Notes under the pieces: generated by a model
Told to the model about the DNA's origin: nothing
The model's database searches: none
The model's input: only the letters and a program-made list of their open reading frames with translations
Source: Hominilimicola fabiformis
GTDB lineage: Bacteria; Bacillota; Clostridia; UBA1381
Reading direction: 5' to 3'
Assembly: GCF_020687385.1 (NCBI RefSeq)
Contig: NZ_JAJEQM010000016.1
Span: 21,849-85,848 of the forward strand
DNA: 64,000 nucleotides
Program-made: the position numbers and the translations under genes
Shown here: positions 60,663-64,000 of the stretch, piece after piece
How positions within the stretch are numbered: the first letter of the stretch is position 1
Layout: each line of letters opens with the position of its first letter

Positions 60663-61538
60663 ATGGAATTTAACGAATTAAATCTCGCGGAGCTTGATAA
60701 AGACTTGACTCCCGAGGAACGTGACGAATGGCAGGCAATATATGCGTCTTACCGAAGTCATAGTGTTATGCGCGGTGAAGCGGCAGGTGTGGACTACCAC
60801 GAGTTTGAGTTCATACCCGAGGGGAAGAAAAAATCTGTAAAAGAGAAATTAAGGTGCGTGATTGTAATCCTATACCGCATTAAAATAATTATTCCCGAAC
60901 CGGAAATGTTTCTTATTTCTGTACCTGACGGCGGATATGTTCTGCACTCAATGTGCGGAGCTAAGCTTGATTTTGTGATTACACATATAGACCGCGAAAA
61001 TGACTTTGCAATAGCGTCAAGAAAGATTGCGCTTGAAAAAATGCAGAAAGCGGCAAACAGACGTAAATTGATGGACAGAGTTCTTGATACTGACGTTGTA
61101 TCAGTAGGCAGAAATGTATGTGTGCTGAATTACTGCGGTTATGATGTGGTTCTTCATCAGCGCGATATAAACTACACAATGGTATCGGACGTAAGGGAAT
61201 TAGTACATCCGGGCGAGGTAAGAAAGGCAAAAGTTAAGGAATTTATTCCGGAAGAGGGAGTTTTAAAGCTCTCAATGAAAGAAACAATGCCGCATCCGTT
61301 TGAGGGTGTGGAAACACGTCATCCTATCGGCTCAACAAGGATTGCTACCGTTGTAGGCAAATACGGCGGCGGTGTGTTCTGCCGATTAAGCGATAACGTG
61401 ACCGATGTACTTTGTTCGTATGACACAATGCACTATGACGGTGATTTCCGGTTGGGCGACAGGGTAGAAATACTTATAAAGCGGCTCAATTATGAGAAAA
61501 AACTCGTCTACGGTAAAATGCTGAGAAAAATGAGGTAA
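60663..61538 (+). CDS. S1-domain RNA-binding protein
   Basis: 291 residues. The C-terminal half carries two S1-like OB-folds (about 75-135 and 220-291; GSTRIATVVGKYGGGVFCRL is the second start) with an intervening region VHPGEVRKAKVKEFIPEEGVL (here in part) resembling a ribosomal S1-type repeat, so perhaps three. Such proteins recur in Firmicutes conjugative elements next to replication genes; role unknown, presumably RNA or ssDNA binding. AAAGGAGG RBS. Last plus-strand gene of the element within the window. Confidence 0.78.
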   Translation: MEFNELNLAELDKDLTPEERDEWQAIYASYRSHSVMRGEAAGVDYHEFEFIPEGKKKSVKEKLRCVIVILYRIKIIIPEPEMFLISVPDGGYVLHSMCGAKLDFVITHIDRENDFAIASRKIALEKMQKAANRRKLMDRVLDTDVVSVGRNVCVLNYCGYDVVLHQRDINYTMVSDVRELVHPGEVRKAKVKEFIPEEGVLKLSMKETMPHPFEGVETRHPIGSTRIATVVGKYGGGVFCRLSDNVTDVLCSYDTMHYDGDFRLGDRVEILIKRLNYEKKLVYGKMLRKMR

Positions 61539-61547
61539 AAGCAGAAA

Positions 61548-61578
61548 ATGGCTCAATTCCGTTAAGGAATTGAGCCAT
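61548..61578. terminator. Bidirectional hairpin between convergent genes
   Basis: Perfect 13-bp stem (61548-61560 with 61566-61578), loop GTTAA. On the minus strand it is followed by TTTT, so it ends the peptidase operon; the plus side lacks a clear T-run. Confidence 0.8.
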
Positions 61579-61584
61579 TGCATA

Positions 61585-61947
61585 TTATTTGCAAGAAATA
61601 AGTTCTAGCTTATCATTGATATATGTTGTACCGCTGACTTTATAAAAAGCCATTTTAGAGCTTTCTTTATTGTATATGTATTGTTCAGATGCAGTATGAT
61701 CTCTTCCCGCTACTATAACAGCTTTTAGCCTTACCTGTGAGCCGTCCGGAATATCTGAGTCAGTAAGGTCAACGGTGCGTTCTGCCGCGGCGCAAATATC
61801 TCTGTAACCGTCAGAATGCCAGCTTTTCCATTCAGCGTCATAGCTGACGTTTCCATGTTCGTCAGTGTGTTTTCCTTTATATTGCACTGTAATTTTTGCT
61901 ACAAAACCGCCTTTGTTCTTTAGCTTTATATATCTTATATTTTCCAT
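61585..61947 (-). CDS. Small beta-rich protein encoded with a trypsin-like peptidase, unknown
   Basis: 120 residues, no signal peptide, no membrane segment. Alternating hydrophobic patterns (RYIKLKNKGGFVAKITVQY at the start; SGTTYINDKLELIS at the end) suggest a single beta-sandwich. No family is recognised. ATG 61947 has AGGAGTG ahead; an in-frame GTG at 61956 belongs to that RBS. It starts 12 bases after the peptidase stop, so the two are co-expressed. It could be an inhibitor, substrate or effector of the peptidase. Confidence 0.7.
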   Translation of the reverse strand: MENIRYIKLKNKGGFVAKITVQYKGKHTDEHGNVSYDAEWKSWHSDGYRDICAAAERTVDLTDSDIPDGSQVRLKAVIVAGRDHTASEQYIYNKESSKMAFYKVSGTTYINDKLELISCK

Positions 61948-61959
61948 TAAAATCACTCC

Positions 61960-62766
61960 TTACATTAAAGTCAGTACATAGTTATATAAACTTTCAAAAT
62001 TTTCGTCAAATATCGGAGAACCCTCATAAGCATATTCTTCTGATACGGGACCGTAGGAATTTACTCCGACAATCGTTTTATTATCCTCCAGTACCCATGC
62101 TCCGCCGGAACTGCCGCCGCGCATTTTACAGCCATTGATTAACCATGTATAATCAGAACGTCGGGCGGCATCACCTTTAACAAACACCATTTGTTTTCCA
62201 CCATAATAGTTTGCGGGGTATCCGAATGCCGTTATAGTTTTATTTTCAATATTTTCAGTAGAATATTTAAGAGGGGATTCAATAGTTGAGTTACTATTAA
62301 GAACCACCATAGCATAATCCCACTTCCATGTTTTTTCGCTATGCCAATATTCCTTTAAGGCAACAGTTTTAAAGGTTAGCTTTTCTGATGATTTGCCATC
62401 GTCATAGCAGCGCTCAAAAAGAAAATTATCATAAATCATTCCTGTATCTTTGTTTTGAACGCAATGAGCTGCCGTCACTAACAGATTGCTACGCTCCATA
62501 ATGTTGGCGCTGGCAATATAGTTTTTGCCATCTCCTGAAAAGAACAGTTTGCCGCCTGCGCTGAAAGGCATTTGCTTTAAATCCGCTATTTCGGGGTCGG
62601 TTGTTGTTATATTGGGCTGTTCAATTTCATCTTCTATGCAGGGCATAATGGGTATTGCCTTCGCCTTTTTTTCAGGCGTCCAGTAGTCGATAATTTGCTG
62701 TGCATAGATGTCGTTTGTTTCCAATGTATATGATACATTGTTATTGTTGTCGCGTGTGATTTTCAT
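61960..62766 (-). CDS. Trypsin-like serine peptidase without signal peptide
   Basis: 268 residues, chymotrypsin-fold family S1 (V8/glutamyl-endopeptidase-like). Catalytic triad visible: His101 in LVTAAHC, Asp150 in KWDYAMVVL, Ser220 in GGSSGGAW. The first 65 residues form a hydrophilic pro-region or effector-binding segment; the N-terminus (MKITRDNNNNVSYTLETN) is not a signal peptide and no membrane segment is present, so it is predicted to stay inside the cell unless exported by another route. AAGGAGTG RBS and a consensus promoter at 62823-62851. Opposite in strand to the transfer genes, next to the integrase: a cargo position. Confidence 0.85.
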   Translation of the reverse strand: MKITRDNNNNVSYTLETNDIYAQQIIDYWTPEKKAKAIPIMPCIEDEIEQPNITTTDPEIADLKQMPFSAGGKLFFSGDGKNYIASANIMERSNLLVTAAHCVQNKDTGMIYDNFLFERCYDDGKSSEKLTFKTVALKEYWHSEKTWKWDYAMVVLNSNSTIESPLKYSTENIENKTITAFGYPANYYGGKQMVFVKGDAARRSDYTWLINGCKMRGGSSGGAWVLEDNKTIVGVNSYGPVSEEYAYEGSPIFDENFESLYNYVLTLM

Positions 62767-62822
62767 AGTTGGTCACTCCTTCGTTATAAATTTGGTTTTA
62801 GAGCTTATTCCTCTATTTGATA

Positions 62823-62851
62823 ATTATGCATTATATTTTAAAATATGTCAA
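62823..62851 (-). promoter_or_regulatory. Promoter of the peptidase cassette
   Basis: Minus strand: TTGACA (62846-62851), 17-bp spacer, CATAAT (62823-62828), about 57 bases before the ATG. Confidence 0.75.
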
Positions 62852-62873
62852 TAAACAACAGGATTTTTTTGAA

Positions 62874-63791
62874 TTATTGCGTTATGTGGATTTTATTTCT
62901 TGGATGTTTTGTGCGGAGTATTTCTCTTTGCTTTGAGGAGGTGACAAGAGTATATATTTGAGTTGTTGTGATGGAGCTGTGTCCTAGTATTCTTTGTATA
63001 TAACGAATATCAACATCTTCTTCAAGCAGTAATGTTGCTACGGAATGTCTGAACATGTGTGGTGTAATATGTAATGGCGCTGCAATCTGCTTTTCGAGAT
63101 TTCTTATGATTGTTCTTACAGATTGTTCTGAAATACGGTTGTGACGGTTATTTTGAAACAGATAACTGTTCGGCTGCGTGGAATCATCTATTAAAATAAG
63201 ATATTTCATTAAAATTGCTATGACATCTCTGTTTTCTATTTGCAAAATTCGTTCTTTTGCGCCCTTACCAAATATTCGTACTGTTTTAGAAGCAAAATCT
63301 ATGTTGTTTATTTTCAATGAGCATATTTCGGAAATTCTTGCGCCTGTGGCAAACAGTAATTCAATAATAGCTGTATTGCGTACGGAAACAAGCTTTTGGT
63401 GAGTGGTAGCAGCAGTCAATATATTCTGATAAGAGGCGGTTAAGAGCTGGTGTATTATGTTTTCCGGAATGGTGTGTGGCAAGTGCAACGGTTCCTTAAA
63501 TGTTGTGTCAATTTTATCAAAGGGATTAAATTCTATTATATCCTTGTAGTATAGATAGTGGACGAATGCTTTTAGCGTGGCGATTTTCCGCTTTATTGTC
63601 TTTGGTTTATATGTTTTGTGCAAATATTGAATATATTTAGTTAAATCTTCTTTTGAAATGCTGATGTCAGGCTTAAATGCGATAAATTGTGCCAAATCAA
63701 TACGATAGGCTTTTAAGGTGTGTTTGCTTAATTTTTTCTCTAAAGAGCAGTATTTTAGATACTTTTTTATTTCTGTTTTTACTTCAATCAT
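62874..63791 (-). CDS. int: Tyrosine recombinase (XerC/D-like integrase)
   Basis: 305 residues. SAM-like N-terminal core-binding domain (about 1-100) and catalytic domain with all expected residues: Arg152 (TGARISEI), Lys176 (FGKGAKER), His245 and Arg248 (HMFRHS), His271 (LGHSS) and Tyr280 (QIYTLV). No AP2-type arm-binding domain is present, so it is of simple XerD-like form. AAGGAG RBS before ATG 63791. Near the right edge and with the tRNA-Lys fragment at the left edge, it is the best candidate for the integrase of the element. Confidence 0.92.
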   Translation of the reverse strand: MIEVKTEIKKYLKYCSLEKKLSKHTLKAYRIDLAQFIAFKPDISISKEDLTKYIQYLHKTYKPKTIKRKIATLKAFVHYLYYKDIIEFNPFDKIDTTFKEPLHLPHTIPENIIHQLLTASYQNILTAATTHQKLVSVRNTAIIELLFATGARISEICSLKINNIDFASKTVRIFGKGAKERILQIENRDVIAILMKYLILIDDSTQPNSYLFQNNRHNRISEQSVRTIIRNLEKQIAAPLHITPHMFRHSVATLLLEEDVDIRYIQRILGHSSITTTQIYTLVTSSKQREILRTKHPRNKIHITQ

Positions 63792-63887
63792 AGTGCTATT
63801 CTCCTTGTGTTATATATTTCTTGGTAGAATAAATTATATATCATAGGGATAATATTGTCGATAATGGAAAAAATCAGTGATTTTCTG

Positions 63888-63916
63888 TTGACTTATATGA
63901 TTAGGGGTGATATACT
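63888..63916 (+). promoter_or_regulatory. Promoter reading out of the window
   Basis: TTGACT (63888-63893), 17-bp spacer, TATACT (63911-63916). No ORF starts before the window end, so its gene lies beyond; divergent to the integrase. Confidence 0.65.
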
Positions 63917-64000
63917 AATTATGTATAAAAACAAAGGATAATACGGGATTATCATTTATTCGATAGAATATGGCTTAAAAATAATATTTGGATACTCTTA

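Larger units (their letters stand above)
28794..64000. mobile_element. Integrative conjugative element with Tad-like pilus and T4SS (right end outside window)
   Basis: Bounded on the left by the tRNA-Lys fragment. It carries a ParB-like and a RepA_N protein, a Tad-like pilus module, VirB2-, VirB3-, VirB4-, VirB6- and VirD4-type proteins with a NlpC/P60 hydrolase, an SLH protein, HicAB, and a tyrosine recombinase at 62874-63791. At least 35.2 kb. Gene order and strand (nearly all plus) argue for one unit. No intact relaxase gene or right att site is seen inside the window. Confidence 0.85.

Overview
The window looks like part of the chromosome of a low-GC, spore-forming-lineage Gram-positive bacterium of the class Clostridia. 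The basis is the GGAGG-type ribosome binding sites, frequent TTG/GTG starts, a dcw cluster with MraZ, FtsL-like, a PASTA-bearing FtsI/SpoVD-type PBP and a meso-diaminopimelate-type MurE, a Spo0E-like peptide, an S-layer-homology (SLH) surface protein and a copper-amine-oxidase-like stalk domain protein. I cannot name a genus from sequence alone.

Left part (1-28.8 kb) is host chromosome. It starts with the 3' end of a secreted protein gene, a small Spo0E-like gene, then lgt and tex on the minus strand. A MraZ-box-bearing promoter drives the dcw cluster on the plus strand: mraZ, rsmH, ftsL-like, pbp (ftsI/spoVD), murE, (terminator), murF, mraY, ftsW, murG, followed by hisS. murD, murB, murC, ftsQ, ftsA and ftsZ are absent. 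After this come an iron-type alcohol dehydrogenase, a mosaic of palindromic intergenic repeats, an AraC regulator divergent from a double-GGDEF protein, a membrane glycosyltransferase-like protein, a frameshifted zinc-ribbon gene, a three-gene AIM24 operon, two tRNA-Ser genes, a MATE transporter, a small DUF6514-like gene and an unusual REC-LytTR-HPt regulator.

Right part (28.8 kb to beyond the window end) is an integrated conjugative element. Its left boundary is a 3' half of a tRNA-Lys(CTT) gene, broken exactly at the anticodon loop and still followed by its own terminator. A tyrosine recombinase sits at the right edge; the right att site lies beyond base 64000. Almost all genes between run left to right: a ParB-like protein and a PP-loop (PAPS-reductase-like) enzyme, a Gp49/HigB-like toxin-type protein, a complete Tad-like pilus module (two TadZ-like proteins, CpaB, TadA/CpaF, TadB, TadC, Flp-like pilin, two TadE/F-like pseudopilins, two prepilin peptidases), two secreted proteins, a Gram-positive type IV secretion module (VirB2-like, VirB6/TrbL-like, NlpC/P60 hydrolase, VirB3/PrgI-like, VirB4 N-domain protein, VirB4, VirD4), an 1887-residue SLH-anchored protein with about 15 Ig-like repeats, a HicAB toxin-antitoxin pair, a RepA_N replication initiator and several small wHTH/S1 accessory proteins. 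At the right edge, on the minus strand, is a two-gene cargo cassette (trypsin-like peptidase without signal peptide plus a small unknown protein), then the integrase.

The most interesting hypothesis is that the Tad-type pilus, with its own processing peptidases, and the giant SLH protein are part of the mating apparatus of this element, working with the VirB4/VirD4 channel to join cells. No recognisable relaxase is present in the visible part.
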